The notes: generated by a model from the sequence alone, not told the origin. A stretch of 64,000 nucleotides of DNA from Hirschia sp964352025 (GCA_964352025.1 CAYGPZ010000001.1:310001-374000), one strand, 5' to 3'. Positions 43,649-52,615 are shown, numbered from the stretch's first letter. Made by a program: numbers and translations.

Positions 43649-45106
43649 TTAGACCTTTTCAAGACGAGCCATGTAGAAAATATCAGATGTAACAATATCT
43701 TCTGGACTTTCGACATCGAAGTTTGGCAGACTTAAAAGTCCTCCATTCTCATCTATCGCATGCTCATACCCGGGCGCTTCTTCAGCTGTAATGGGCTTAA
43801 TTTTCCATTCCCCGGAAGAGATTGCTTCTTTTACAACTTCAATGCCTTCGCCTGGGAGGGGCGTACAAACACAATACATCATTGTGCCACCGGTTTTAAG
43901 CATTCCATGCGCTGCTTTAATAAGCTTGAGTTGAAGATGTGAGTATTTGTCCAACGCACCATCTTCGCGCCGCCACGCACCTTCAGGGTGCCGTCTCAAC
44001 GTCCCAAGTGCAGAACAAGGAGCATCCAGCAATACTGCATCGAAGGGTTCTTTGGGTCTCCAATGGCGAGCATCTACGACGTGTGTCGTTGCTTTCAAGC
44101 CAGTGCGCTCAAGGTTTTCACGAACACGTTCAATGCGTTGCTCAGATAGATCAATGGCGGTAACTTTTGCGCCTTTGCTTGCCAGCTGCATGGTCTTTCC
44201 ACCAGGGGCCGAACAAAGGTCCCCAATATGCAGACCGTCGACATCGCCAAATAATTTGGCTGGCAGCGTCGCAGCGACATCTTGAATCCACCACTCACCG
44301 TCAACATAGCCTTCAAGTTCGGTCAGGCTTGCACCAGTAGGCAGTCTAACCGATCCGGTTGGAAGTGCTGTTCCGCCAAGTTTTTCTGCCCAAGCTGCTG
44401 GATCAGATTTTACAGTCAGGTCGATGCGTGGTTCTTGAAGCTGTATTTGGGCGATGTTTTGCGTTGTTTCATCACCCAATGCTTCGGTAAATCGGTTTGC
44501 TAACCAGTCTGGCCAGATATGGCTGTTTGGGAGAGCTTCATACGCTTCTGGTTCACGACCTGCGCGGCGCAATATAGCATTCACCAATCCGCCTCCACGA
44601 GAGGCCGGTTTCCACTGGCGTGCGGCTTCAACTGTCGCATCTACTGTTGCGTACGACGGAGCCTTCAAAACCCATAATTGCGCACAACCAATGCGGAGTA
44701 GGGACAAAACTGGCGGGTCCATCTTTTCCAATGGTCGATCCAGATAGGTTTCAAGGGCATCGTCAATCTTACCAAATGCCCTTAGAGCGGCTGATGCGAT
44801 AGCGCGAGCGAAACCGCGATCAGGGCCTTCTAAATCGTCAAAGAACTTGGATGAGCTGAGTGCCTCATCCATGTCTGCGCCTTCATGGACAATGCGCAAT
44901 AGCACATCGGCTGCGGCGCGTCGGCTCTGCCAACCATTTTGCGGAAGTTTTCCACCTCTGCGCTGAGTTGAATTGTCTTGCGGTTTGGAGCGCTTGTTTT
45001 TGCCCGACCGCGATCTGTTACTAGGTTGGCCGTTTGAAGCTGAACCAGAACGAGTTTTAGGCTCGCGTGATGAACGCGAGCCATTATCTGAATTATTATT
45101 GCTCAC
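43649..45106 (-). CDS. rsmB: 16S rRNA (cytosine-C5)-methyltransferase RsmB
   Basis: A 485-residue protein. It has a basic, Ser/Arg/Lys-rich N-terminal tail (residues 1-55), a NusB-like domain (RRAAADVLLRIVHEGADMDE) and a C-terminal SAM methyltransferase with DLCSAPGGKTMQLA and the catalytic LDAPCSALGTLRRHPE. CVCTPLPGEGIEVV provides the second active-site Cys region. It methylates C967-type residues in 16S rRNA. The start is a GTG immediately after the htpX stop (TAAGTG), so the two genes are translationally linked. The long basic tail exceeds that of E. coli. Confidence 0.93.
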   Translation of the reverse strand: MSNNNSDNGSRSSREPKTRSGSASNGQPSNRSRSGKNKRSKPQDNSTQRRGGKLPQNGWQSRRAAADVLLRIVHEGADMDEALSSSKFFDDLEGPDRGFARAIASAALRAFGKIDDALETYLDRPLEKMDPPVLSLLRIGCAQLWVLKAPSYATVDATVEAARQWKPASRGGGLVNAILRRAGREPEAYEALPNSHIWPDWLANRFTEALGDETTQNIAQIQLQEPRIDLTVKSDPAAWAEKLGGTALPTGSVRLPTGASLTELEGYVDGEWWIQDVAATLPAKLFGDVDGLHIGDLCSAPGGKTMQLASKGAKVTAIDLSEQRIERVRENLERTGLKATTHVVDARHWRPKEPFDAVLLDAPCSALGTLRRHPEGAWRREDGALDKYSHLQLKLIKAAHGMLKTGGTMMYCVCTPLPGEGIEVVKEAISSGEWKIKPITAEEAPGYEHAIDENGGLLSLPNFDVESPEDIVTSDIFYMARLEKV

Positions 45107-45973
45107 TTAGATAAGCGTTTCAGGCTTGGACTGAGATTGATTGAAATCTTCAGCTTGGCGGCGAAGACGTGCAATACGTTGTTCGGTCGCAGGGTGAGAT
45201 GAGCGGTGTGTTCGTTTAGAAGCGTGCAATGGGTCAACCACGTATATATGAGCTGTCGCAGGGTTCTTCTCAGCAATAGGGTTGAGAAGAGATACGGTAT
45301 TGCGCTCTATCTTTTCCAGAGCTGACGCAAGATCAAGTGGTTTTCCACAAATTTTTGCACCATCACGATCAGCCGCATGTTCACGAGACTTGGATGCAAA
45401 GACCTGAGCGACCGTTCTGGAGATGAATCTTGAAGTTATATTTGACAGACCTAGGGGCGCAAATATGACCCATGTGAGGCGGTTTAATAGCCCGGCGATT
45501 GCCGATGCAATACCCATTGAAAGACTATCGCCTCTTTTAACATGTGCTAATTCGTGGGCAATGACAGCACGTGTTTCTGCGCGATTAAGAGTCATGAGGA
45601 GGCCGTTTGTAACGGCTATTGAAGAATGAAGTGCATCACGACCAACTGCAAATGCGTTTGGTTGGTGCGCATCCATAATGTAGAGACGCGGACAGATCAT
45701 GCCGGCACTTAATGACAATTCGCGGCATTCTTTAACAAAAGTACGTACCATTGGAGATGGGTGGTTTTCATCGACTTCCTGAGCTTTATGGATGCGCAGG
45801 ACCAAGCTATCGGCCTTCCAGAAAACCGCGATATGAAAAACTAGCGCTATGGCCGTGGCGATTATTGCGCCATCATTTCCGTAAACAGCCCATCCAATCC
45901 CCGCAAAGATTGCGTGGATGAAGAACATGAATAGTGTGGCGCGTAGATAGCTCACGGGATTTCTCCAGAACAT
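45107..45973 (-). CDS. htpX: HtpX-type M48 membrane metalloprotease
   Basis: A 288-residue protein with two N-terminal membrane segments (about 8-26 and 30-48) and the zinc site VIAHELAHVKRGD (HExxH). The third ligand is a Glu/Asp in the SREHAADRDGA helix. HtpX degrades damaged inner-membrane proteins together with FtsH. Two further hydrophobic segments follow the HExxH. It is the first gene of a unit with rsmB. It is divergent from a DUF1674 gene, as is common in alphaproteobacteria. Confidence 0.92.
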   Translation of the reverse strand: MFWRNPVSYLRATLFMFFIHAIFAGIGWAVYGNDGAIIATAIALVFHIAVFWKADSLVLRIHKAQEVDENHPSPMVRTFVKECRELSLSAGMICPRLYIMDAHQPNAFAVGRDALHSSIAVTNGLLMTLNRAETRAVIAHELAHVKRGDSLSMGIASAIAGLLNRLTWVIFAPLGLSNITSRFISRTVAQVFASKSREHAADRDGAKICGKPLDLASALEKIERNTVSLLNPIAEKNPATAHIYVVDPLHASKRTHRSSHPATEQRIARLRRQAEDFNQSQSKPETLI

Positions 45974-46096
45974 GATGCGCAGAACGCATCTTTGATTTTA
46001 ATTTGATAGGCTTTGTTAAGTTGTCACTCATGAAGGTTAATGAATTCCGACTCAAAAAGGGCTGGACTCAAAAAAAATCAGAATTATCTATTCAGA

Positions 46097-46360
46097 ATGA
46101 CAGAAAAAAATGAAAAACAGCCTTTCAAGGCTTCAGCGGTTGATCAAACTGGCCAAACTGAGGATCGTTTGGCTGCTGCACCAGGTAAAGAAATTAGTGA
46201 TATTGCCCGAAGAGCCCTTGAAGAAGCCGCTGAACGCCGTGATGCCGAGAAACTGGCTGACCTCAAGAAAAAGACAATTGAAGAATGGAATGGTCCTTCT
46301 GGGGAAGAGCCAACCCGTTATGGCGATTGGGAACGCAAGGGCATAACTTACGATTTCTAG
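46097..46360 (+). CDS. DUF1674 / SdhAF4-like protein
   Basis: Start taken at the ATG at 46097, since the upstream 19 codons are not conserved-looking. It encodes an 87-residue acidic protein whose end, EEPTRYGDWERKGITYDF, is the DUF1674 signature. The mitochondrial homologue SdhAF4 assists assembly of the succinate dehydrogenase flavoprotein subunit. A similar role is likely but unproven in bacteria. The N-terminal half is disordered. It is divergent from htpX by 123 bases. Confidence 0.85.
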   Translation: MTEKNEKQPFKASAVDQTGQTEDRLAAAPGKEISDIARRALEEAAERRDAEKLADLKKKTIEEWNGPSGEEPTRYGDWERKGITYDF

Positions 46361-46437
46361 TGTTTTTGAGCGAGGGAATTAAAGTGTTAAATTTCCCGCT
46401 ATGAGCGCGACTTCTTGCATCAATTAGATAGATTGAG

Positions 46438-46452
46438 TTAACCTCTCATTAA
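46438..46452 (+). promoter_or_regulatory. CtrA-type box TTAA-N7-TTAA
   Basis: A full-consensus spacing match upstream of the secreted His-rich protein, with 25 bases between the box and the ATG. The box is the binding site of the alphaproteobacterial cell-cycle regulator CtrA. A single match in AT-rich DNA could be chance. Confidence 0.4.
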
Positions 46453-46477
46453 TAGTTGTAATTGTGAGGGTGTTGAT

Positions 46478-47086
46478 ATGGTTAAAGCATTATTTGGAGC
46501 TGGTATAGCAGCGGCAATTGCTGTTGTAGGACTATCTCAACCGGCTTTTGCAGATGGAAAAAACGCTCCATCCGTTCATCGTCCAGCCCCCGCGCCTCTG
46601 AATGTGCAGCCTGCTATGAAGAGTTCTTCATCAAATGGTCCAGTTATTCACTACGCCAATCCAAGTGCTGCAGGCACCAAGATCTATTCTTCAAACTGTG
46701 GATTTGCAAATGCCGAAGTGTGTTCTGGGCAGTTTGTGTCGACGGGGCGCGTCGTATTAGCGGGAGAAGCACCTGCTTACACAGAATCAGTTGAGCCGGT
46801 TATATATAACTCTGGAACGTACCGTGGAACGGTTGCGCCAATGGCATCAAAGGCAATTCACGTCAAAAAGGCTAGCAAGCATTGTGATTGTGATCACGGC
46901 CACCACCATCACGGCAAACAGCAAATTAAACTTGATGGTAATTTCACAGGTGGCGTAGGTGCAGGCGTTTCCAGCAATTGGAGTGGGGGCGGCGGTTTCT
47001 ATAGCGCTCAATATCCAATGGTAAGGTCACGTTATTCCGTCATGCGTCACAAATCTTCTGCATATAGCAAGCGTAATCGCTATTAG
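46478..47086 (+). CDS. Secreted protein with a His/Cys-rich segment, unknown function
   Basis: A 202-residue precursor. A Sec signal (residues 1-25, cleavage after AFA) is followed by a Pro/Asn/Ser-rich region, a pair of cysteines in SNCGFANAEVCSGQF, and a CDCDHGHHHH metal-ligand-like segment (residues about 136-147). The C-terminus is rich in Gly, Ser and Tyr. I do not recognise the family. The His/Cys cluster suggests binding of a transition metal in the periplasm or at the surface. Its upstream region carries a CtrA-type box, so cell-cycle control is possible. It is convergent with the SDR gene 4 bases away. Confidence 0.6.
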   Translation: MVKALFGAGIAAAIAVVGLSQPAFADGKNAPSVHRPAPAPLNVQPAMKSSSSNGPVIHYANPSAAGTKIYSSNCGFANAEVCSGQFVSTGRVVLAGEAPAYTESVEPVIYNSGTYRGTVAPMASKAIHVKKASKHCDCDHGHHHHGKQQIKLDGNFTGGVGAGVSSNWSGGGGFYSAQYPMVRSRYSVMRHKSSAYSKRNRY

Positions 47087-47090
47087 GACG

Positions 47091-47921
47091 CTAGTTTTGC
47101 GGCTGAGTGGTGGCAGTATTTAATTCGCGATGTCTTCTTTTGAGAATATAGCTTGATAGGCTTTCAGGTAGAAGCTTGTTCAGGAGATAGAGCGTTTTAT
47201 TGACTGTTCCGGGAATGTAGATAGCGGACTTTGAATTTCTCGCTTTATAGATAGCTTCCGCGACATCTTCAGACGTTTGCCAGAGGAGCTTTGGAAGTGT
47301 TTTTAAACTTTCTCTTTGGCCGTTTACATCATGAAACTCAGAATAGGTAAGACCGGGGCATAGCGCGACAATATTTAGGCCATACTTTTGGTTTTCCTGA
47401 TCGAGAGATTGAGAAAATTTGATCAGCGCAGACTTGCTTGCGGCATACAGAGTATGACCTCTGCTACCTGGAGCAAACCCTGCCATTGAGGCGATGTTTA
47501 TAATGCTACCAGAGCCTCGTTTTTTCATTTGTGGTAGAAGTGCGTGAGCAAGTTCACTAGGTGCATTTAGCATGAGTTGAAGAAAGTCAGCCTGCTCCTG
47601 CCACGTCGTATTGGTGAATTCTGGCTCCAAACCAAAGCCTGCATTATTGATAAGAATATCTACACTCAATTCTTGCCGATCTAGATCTTCGACAATGCCC
47701 GTCGCAGCATTTGTTTTAGAGAGGTCAGCACAAAAATAGTGAGCCGTAATGTCATGCGCCTGTGATATTTCTTGGCATAGGGATGAAAGCTTTTCTTCTC
47801 TTCGAGCTACTAGGAAAACATCATAACCTTCAGATGCATAGACACGTGATGTTGCCTCTCCAATGCCTGATGATGCCCCTGTAATGAGCGCTAGTTTATT
47901 TCTGTTTGGAGAAGGGGGCAT
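47091..47921 (-). CDS. Short-chain dehydrogenase/reductase (SDR)
   Basis: The start was moved to the Met at 47921, where a GAG-containing ribosome site is present and the Rossmann motif begins promptly: LALITGASSGIGEATSR. The active-site Tyr-Lys is in TLYAASKSALIKF, the Asn in INNAGFG and the Ser in NIASMAG. The C-terminal LCPGLTYSEF and an extension of about 60 residues ending in RRHRELNTATT make it a classical SDR of uncertain substrate. It appears to be monocistronic and ends 4 bases from the secreted protein on the other strand. Confidence 0.88.
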   Translation of the reverse strand: MPPSPNRNKLALITGASSGIGEATSRVYASEGYDVFLVARREEKLSSLCQEISQAHDITAHYFCADLSKTNAATGIVEDLDRQELSVDILINNAGFGLEPEFTNTTWQEQADFLQLMLNAPSELAHALLPQMKKRGSGSIINIASMAGFAPGSRGHTLYAASKSALIKFSQSLDQENQKYGLNIVALCPGLTYSEFHDVNGQRESLKTLPKLLWQTSEDVAEAIYKARNSKSAIYIPGTVNKTLYLLNKLLPESLSSYILKRRHRELNTATTQPQN

Positions 47922-48003
47922 TATCTGCTCTTTATTCTTGTGCAATGTTCTAAAACAATCGCATTAGTTACACTTGTGAACTTTTTGGGAAAGGTGATGG
48001 CGC

Positions 48004-48153
48004 ATGAAAATATTAAAAATAATTGGATTGATTGGTGGAACAATCCTGATTGCCTATTTATCAGGATGGGCATTGCAGGAAGATAAAAGCAAACCACCGA
48101 CATTTAAGGCAGTTGCGCCCGACCGTGATGGCAAGCCTCCAGGAAAACACTAG
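48004..48153 (+). CDS. Small single-pass membrane protein (49 residues)
   Basis: An ORF too short for usual cut-offs. It begins MKILKIIGLIGGTILIAYLS, a basic tip followed by one hydrophobic segment, then continues with a soluble Lys/Pro-rich tail ending PDRDGKPPGKH. An AGGTGA site precedes the ATG. The signal-anchor layout and the absence of stops make it credible. No family is recognised. An inverted repeat (48191-48196 with 48230-48235) follows. Confidence 0.55.
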   Translation: MKILKIIGLIGGTILIAYLSGWALQEDKSKPPTFKAVAPDRDGKPPGKH

Positions 48154-48271
48154 ATATGTGAGGCTTTTTTTGAATTGTTAGAAATTGATAACAGTCCTAC
48201 CTGTTAACGAATGCCCTCATTGAGGGTATGACTGTCTTTATTGTTTTGTTCTTCAACTGAGGTGTCGCGTC

Positions 48272-48679
48272 ATGGAACAGATTCTAGAAATGCTGAATAA
48301 GCTTTTTGGTGATGGTGGTGATCTTGCTGGTATAGCGTCGGCTGCTGGTCTTGGAGGGGGCGCAGCGAGTGCTGCTGCCGTAGTGGCGTTTCGCGGTATG
48401 GTGATGAAGTTTGTCGTTCGTATTCTCACAACAGCTGCATTTACGGGTGCTGGGTTTCTGCTTTTATTAAACCAGCTTGGTTTTGAAATCGTGCCTAAGG
48501 ACGAAGTTGCTCAGATTTCTTCTAATAAAACAGCTACGTCTCCGCTATATTCTGATTGGGTTGGCGTAGAAGGAACAAGCACGGCAACGGTTATGAACCG
48601 GTTGGCAGAAGCAGAACGCGCTGGAAAACGTGTTATAGTGTTGGGGCGTCGCTCCAAGTCTGACAAAGAAGATTCCTAG
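48272..48679 (+). CDS. Membrane protein of unknown function, 135 residues
   Basis: An Ala/Gly-rich N-terminal part (GLGGGAASAAAVVAFRGM) leads into one or two membrane segments (about residues 28-70). The cytoplasmic or periplasmic tail includes DWVGVEGTSTATVMNRLA and a basic end. A GAGG-like site precedes the ATG. I do not recognise it. It is convergent with the LysE gene, overlapping its end by 4 bases. Confidence 0.55.
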   Translation: MEQILEMLNKLFGDGGDLAGIASAAGLGGGAASAAAVVAFRGMVMKFVVRILTTAAFTGAGFLLLLNQLGFEIVPKDEVAQISSNKTATSPLYSDWVGVEGTSTATVMNRLAEAERAGKRVIVLGRRSKSDKEDS

Positions 48680-49287
48680 TGCTCAAACCAAACCGGATAT
48701 AAAGTTGCTGCCAGCGTTATAGCTGCTGTGACGTTGAATATCCGAGCTTTTAGCGGGCTATTGAGAAATTGCTTAATTTTGGTACCAACTAACGCCCATA
48801 TTGTAATGGCGGGGAAGTTGGCTATCCAAAAGAAGCCCGCAATGAAGAATAGACTTAGATAAGGCTTTTCTTGAACGGTGTATGCAGAAATGGCGGTAAG
48901 CGCCATCGTCCATGCTTTGGGGTTAACCCATTGAAATAGGCACGCTTGAATAAAAGTGAATGGTTTTGACGCGTCGGAAGCCTTTTCTGTAGATGCATTC
49001 ATCGGAGAGGCATTTGCAATTTTCCAGGCCAAATAGAGCAGGTAAATTGAGCTAACAACTTTTAATACAGAGAAAGTGATTGGTACTGCTTCGAAAATTT
49101 GCATCAGGCCCAGCCCAACGAGAATTAACATCAGTACAAATCCACACGAAACGCCCAACATGTGAGGGAGTGTGCGTTTTAATCCAAAGTTTGCTCCGGA
49201 CGCCATTAGCATCAGGTTATTTGGGCCTGGTGTAATGGACGCAATGAATGCGTATGCGAAAAGTGCGTAGAGAAGTTCTGTTTTCAT
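48676..49287 (-). CDS. LysE-family amino-acid exporter
   Basis: A 203-residue protein with about six membrane segments and the family motif SITPGPNNLMLMASGANFG at the N-terminus, followed by FQWVNPKAWTMAL in the middle. LysE/RhtB members export basic or neutral amino acids. Family genes are often divergent from an Lrp/AsnC or LysR regulator. Here the divergent position is occupied by a decayed Lrp-like fragment whose frame reaches the LysE ATG. Confidence 0.88.
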   Translation of the reverse strand: MKTELLYALFAYAFIASITPGPNNLMLMASGANFGLKRTLPHMLGVSCGFVLMLILVGLGLMQIFEAVPITFSVLKVVSSIYLLYLAWKIANASPMNASTEKASDASKPFTFIQACLFQWVNPKAWTMALTAISAYTVQEKPYLSLFFIAGFFWIANFPAITIWALVGTKIKQFLNSPLKARIFNVTAAITLAATLYPVWFEH

Positions 49288-49443
49288 TATATCACTGGCA
49301 CAATTGAATACTTGCTACGTGTTGAGGCTGAAGATCTGAAAGCTTATAAAGCGTTTCACACTGATGTTTTGGGGATGGTGGAGTAAGTCGCCAGTATTAC
49401 ATCCTTCATCGTGATGGGTACGACAAAGGATGAACGCGGATAG
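49285..49443 (+). pseudogene. Remnant of an Lrp/AsnC-family regulator (C-terminal part)
   Basis: The frame encodes HYITGTIEYLLRVEAEDL, continuing as KAYKAFHTDVLG. This matches the conserved opening of the Lrp/AsnC RAM domain (VTG-x-x-DYLLRV pattern). A TAA stop occurs at 49384-49386. The same frame then continues VASITSFIVMGTTKDERG to a TAG, which is how the domain normally ends. No N-terminal HTH part is present; the place it should occupy is covered by lysE on the other strand. It appears to be a truncated, inactive gene. Confidence 0.7.
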
Positions 49444-49458
49444 ATACTGTTCGAAAAA

Positions 49459-51396
49459 CTATTCTTGCGGTTCTGGTGGTGCGTCGTGTGTCATTTCAAC
49501 GCCGAAAAAGGATAGAATCTCTTCGGGCGTTTCTATACCTGACTCTCTGGCCGCCTCAGCAGATTTCATTGTGACAGTTGTCTCCGGTCTAGCGGCGAAT
49601 TCAATCTTTCCACCTTTTTGGACAAAATCAGCAGCCATGTTGGCCCACTTAACACCTTGAGGAAATTCGTCCTTTGCGGCCATGCCACCCATCCGCATCA
49701 TGCTCGATGCCATAAGGCGTAGATTTGTAGCGTCAGTGTTTTGGAGCATGGCGAGTTCACCAGCTTCGTCTTCTGGAACAAGCTTGGCAAACTCGATGAC
49801 CAGACCAAAGATTCTGTCGAGACCCACACCATAATCATTGATGCTGTAGTGCGCATTTGAGAATGCACCTTGTTCTTTCACGATTTCTTCAAATTGCTTT
49901 TCGTTAAAACCGTCTTCTGAATTTGCCATTTCAACATAGCTGTCAAAGTTTCCAATCGCACCGTCGAACTTCACGTCAAATCCGATGAGATCTTTAAAGC
50001 TGTAATCAAGCCCCAAATCGAAATCGCCAGTTTCAGGGTCCCAGTTATACCCAAATTTGCCAGCAAAATTGAGCTGCTCTAAGTCGTATTGTGCGAGGAC
50101 TTCCATACCTTGGTCGAAATATTGTTGAAATTGGTCAGCATCAAAATCGTCTTCGCTTTGCGCGACTGAACCAATTATCGTTTCGAAAAAATCACCAAGA
50201 GCTTTAAAATTATAGGTCGCGTCAGGAACATCAAAACTGACTTTGCTTGGTATAAGCCAGTGGAAATTGGATAGATCCATATCAAATGATGCAGATTCGC
50301 TTACGATATCTTCGCCCAAACGGCTTTGAACATCCTCAATGTGCCATTTCCCAAGACTTAGAATGTTGGTGGAAGTAACAGGGGGAAGTTCACGATTTGC
50401 CAAGTGGGAAAGCAGTTTATTTGCTTCCATGTCGCGTACAACCATCAAGCCAGTCGTACTGCCTTGTTTGATATCCATATTCACATCGTTTTCATCGGAT
50501 ATGCTCTGATCCATTTGCATATCCATGTCTTTGTAGACGGTGAATTGGGTGTCGCCTTTGTCGTAATTTGCAAAACCCATCATAGGTAGGTCGAATGTCA
50601 TATCCATGTTCTGGGAAATTGCTTCTGTACCGCCCTGATCCTCAATAATTATGTGACCTGACGTATCCAACATGACGGCCGCGTCGATTGCAAATGCACG
50701 TGACCAACGCGCATAGCCAGATACAAAATCCCAAATTTGAGACGTTTCTTCAGACTCATCTTCTTTCACTGAAATACTTGGCTCTATCCCATTCCAGTGG
50801 ACGCCATCCATTATAAGTCGGCCGTAATTAATGCTGTATTCCGGCACCGTAGTTTCAGTTGTGAGGGCATCTTTCAGCTCATCACTAGGAAGTCCTTTTT
50901 TTTCAAGCTTAGATTCAGCGATTTGCAAAAAAGTCTTTTCGGACGCTGAAGAGATTTCTTCCATCCATTCTTCTAAACCAAAATAGGTGATGTTCTGTAG
51001 ATCGATACGATCAGCAATTTTGGTCGGTTGATTAGCGTTCAGTGCTTCTAATGTCGTGCTCGACATGCCCCAAATCCGCGCTTTTTCAGCTTGCAGTCCT
51101 AATTGCGGGTAGGCAGCTAAAGCGATTTTTAAATTATGGGCAATTTGACCACCATCTTCGTCTATTAGCTCGTCAAAGCTAATTGCAAATAGGCTGTTTT
51201 CCTGAGTAGCCAGCGCATTCCATGTAGCTGTATTTATCATTTCAGCTTTGGGAGATGCTGCGGGCAAATTTTCTAGATAAGAGATCGCACCTGCATCAGT
51301 TTTTAACGCAGTTTCAAGGGCTTGCTGCTTTGATGTTGTGGAACATCCGGTAACGGCAAGAGTGAATACTAAAGTCGAACCTAAAATAATGCGCAT
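49459..51396 (-). CDS. Large lipoprotein of unknown function
   Basis: A 645-residue precursor with a lipoprotein signal (lipobox AVTGC) and no recognisable enzyme motif. It consists largely of alternating beta-rich and acidic segments with repeated short motifs of the type DMDM or MDMQ (around residues 280-310). The region before residue 120 is helical. Its repeated Asp/Met-rich strands suggest a beta-sandwich adhesin or lipid-binding fold, but nothing is certain. It stands alone, and homologues are likely confined to related marine alphaproteobacteria. Confidence 0.55.
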   Translation of the reverse strand: MRIILGSTLVFTLAVTGCSTTSKQQALETALKTDAGAISYLENLPAASPKAEMINTATWNALATQENSLFAISFDELIDEDGGQIAHNLKIALAAYPQLGLQAEKARIWGMSSTTLEALNANQPTKIADRIDLQNITYFGLEEWMEEISSASEKTFLQIAESKLEKKGLPSDELKDALTTETTVPEYSINYGRLIMDGVHWNGIEPSISVKEDESEETSQIWDFVSGYARWSRAFAIDAAVMLDTSGHIIIEDQGGTEAISQNMDMTFDLPMMGFANYDKGDTQFTVYKDMDMQMDQSISDENDVNMDIKQGSTTGLMVVRDMEANKLLSHLANRELPPVTSTNILSLGKWHIEDVQSRLGEDIVSESASFDMDLSNFHWLIPSKVSFDVPDATYNFKALGDFFETIIGSVAQSEDDFDADQFQQYFDQGMEVLAQYDLEQLNFAGKFGYNWDPETGDFDLGLDYSFKDLIGFDVKFDGAIGNFDSYVEMANSEDGFNEKQFEEIVKEQGAFSNAHYSINDYGVGLDRIFGLVIEFAKLVPEDEAGELAMLQNTDATNLRLMASSMMRMGGMAAKDEFPQGVKWANMAADFVQKGGKIEFAARPETTVTMKSAEAARESGIETPEEILSFFGVEMTHDAPPEPQE

Positions 51397-51466
51397 AATT
51401 GTCCCCTTATTTATAAGCTAGATCATAGCGATCAATCAGTGTGAAGCAATCAGCGGCGCTATATAT

Positions 51467-51934
51467 TTAGTGCTTGTGTCCGTGTAGTACGAAATAGTGT
51501 TCACGATAGGCATTGACCGCTTTTCCTAGCGTTTCGGCTTTTCCCATATCGGCTGACTGTTTGGTTTTCATTGCAGCGACTATAATAGCGTGAGCCAATT
51601 TCAGGGACTTTGTATAATTTTCCATTCCATCTGAATCTGAAGGTTTTTTGATGCGTTGCGCAAGAAAATAAACAGCGATTTCATCTTGGATTTTCTGAGC
51701 ATGATTTTCTTTATTTGTGACCCAGCGCGCAGTGTCATGCATGGTCTCTGAATCTGAAATGCCTTCAATGGAGCGTTTTATTGTCCGCACATGGAGTGCT
51801 AATTCATCGAATTTAGCTTCATCATCATAAATACCACAAGGAATTTCACAGTGCGCATTAGCGGGAGCTGTAAATGCCATAGATGCTGTCACCAACAGAA
51901 TGGATGAGAATAGAACGCTTGCAGTTGTTTTCAT
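51467..51934 (-). CDS. sodN: Nickel superoxide dismutase with a Sec signal peptide
   Basis: The start at 51934 (GAGGG upstream) gives a 155-residue precursor with a classical signal peptide of 27 residues ending PANA. The predicted mature N-terminus is His-Cys-Glu-Ile-Pro-Cys-Gly-Ile-Tyr, the HCxxPCGxY nickel hook of NiSOD, where His1, Cys2 and Cys6 bind Ni. The remainder is a four-helix-type sequence of about 128 residues, in line with the ~117-residue Streptomyces enzyme. Most NiSODs need a dedicated SodX protease to expose His1 and remain in the cytoplasm. Here signal peptidase could do that, giving a periplasmic enzyme. No sodX is in the window. Confidence 0.85.
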   Translation of the reverse strand: MKTTASVLFSSILLVTASMAFTAPANAHCEIPCGIYDDEAKFDELALHVRTIKRSIEGISDSETMHDTARWVTNKENHAQKIQDEIAVYFLAQRIKKPSDSDGMENYTKSLKLAHAIIVAAMKTKQSADMGKAETLGKAVNAYREHYFVLHGHKH

Positions 51935-52012
51935 GATGGGCCCTCGTCGCAAAGTTGAATATTTGTTCTTTGTGTCATGTATGCCTAATGAGCTCAATTC
52001 AATTACATGTGA

Positions 52013-52615
52013 TCAATCAAACATCGCTTGGTTTAGACGATAATGGCCTGTCATGGGCCAATCAAATAGCACGTTCTCCAATTGTGGGCCTGCGCCAATA
52101 TTGTGCACAATCAGAGGCGTGCCATCATTTTCTAATTTATCTGTCACGATACCGATGTGAGGCATCCAGCCCCGGCCATGACCGCTTAGATTCCACGCAA
52201 CAATATCTCCAGCTTGAAAATCGGTAACATCCTCGGACGAAGACAAGCTTGCGCCGATACGAGTAAAATAGGTTTCGATATTGGGAACACGACGATGGTC
52301 AATATTGCGGTCGGTTCCAGTTAGGCCCCAGCGATTGGGGTATTGGCTAAAATTAGCTTTCATATCTTCGTGGATTTTTTGCTGAAGATCTATTTCGAAA
52401 GTTCGCAGAGCGCGTATTACAACGTCCGAACAGACACCTGTATCTGTCGGGACATCACCATTGGGATAGGGGATGCTGACATAGGCAGGATCATAGCTAA
52501 CGTCATGCTGTGTGCGGTCTATTGCGGCGGCACTAAGCTTTGAAGCGAAACCGCTGTCAGCGATCGCAGGAAGGCCAATAGCTATCACGATCATGGTATG
52601 TAGGATGTATTTCAT
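52013..52615 (-). CDS. DUF1287-family secreted protein (NlpC/P60-like)
   Basis: The start was moved to the Met at 52615 (AAGG upstream), where a signal-like hydrophobic region begins. The mature part holds the DUF1287 motifs: TGVCSDVVIRALR with the conserved Cys, DHRRVPNIETYF, and HIGIVTD with the conserved His. These are laid out like the Cys and His of NlpC/P60-type amidases or peptidases. E. coli YijX is the namesake-like member of this family. It follows no tight operon and lies upstream of the NiSOD gene on the same strand, with a 78-base gap. Confidence 0.82.
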   Translation of the reverse strand: MKYILHTMIVIAIGLPAIADSGFASKLSAAAIDRTQHDVSYDPAYVSIPYPNGDVPTDTGVCSDVVIRALRTFEIDLQQKIHEDMKANFSQYPNRWGLTGTDRNIDHRRVPNIETYFTRIGASLSSSEDVTDFQAGDIVAWNLSGHGRGWMPHIGIVTDKLENDGTPLIVHNIGAGPQLENVLFDWPMTGHYRLNQAMFD

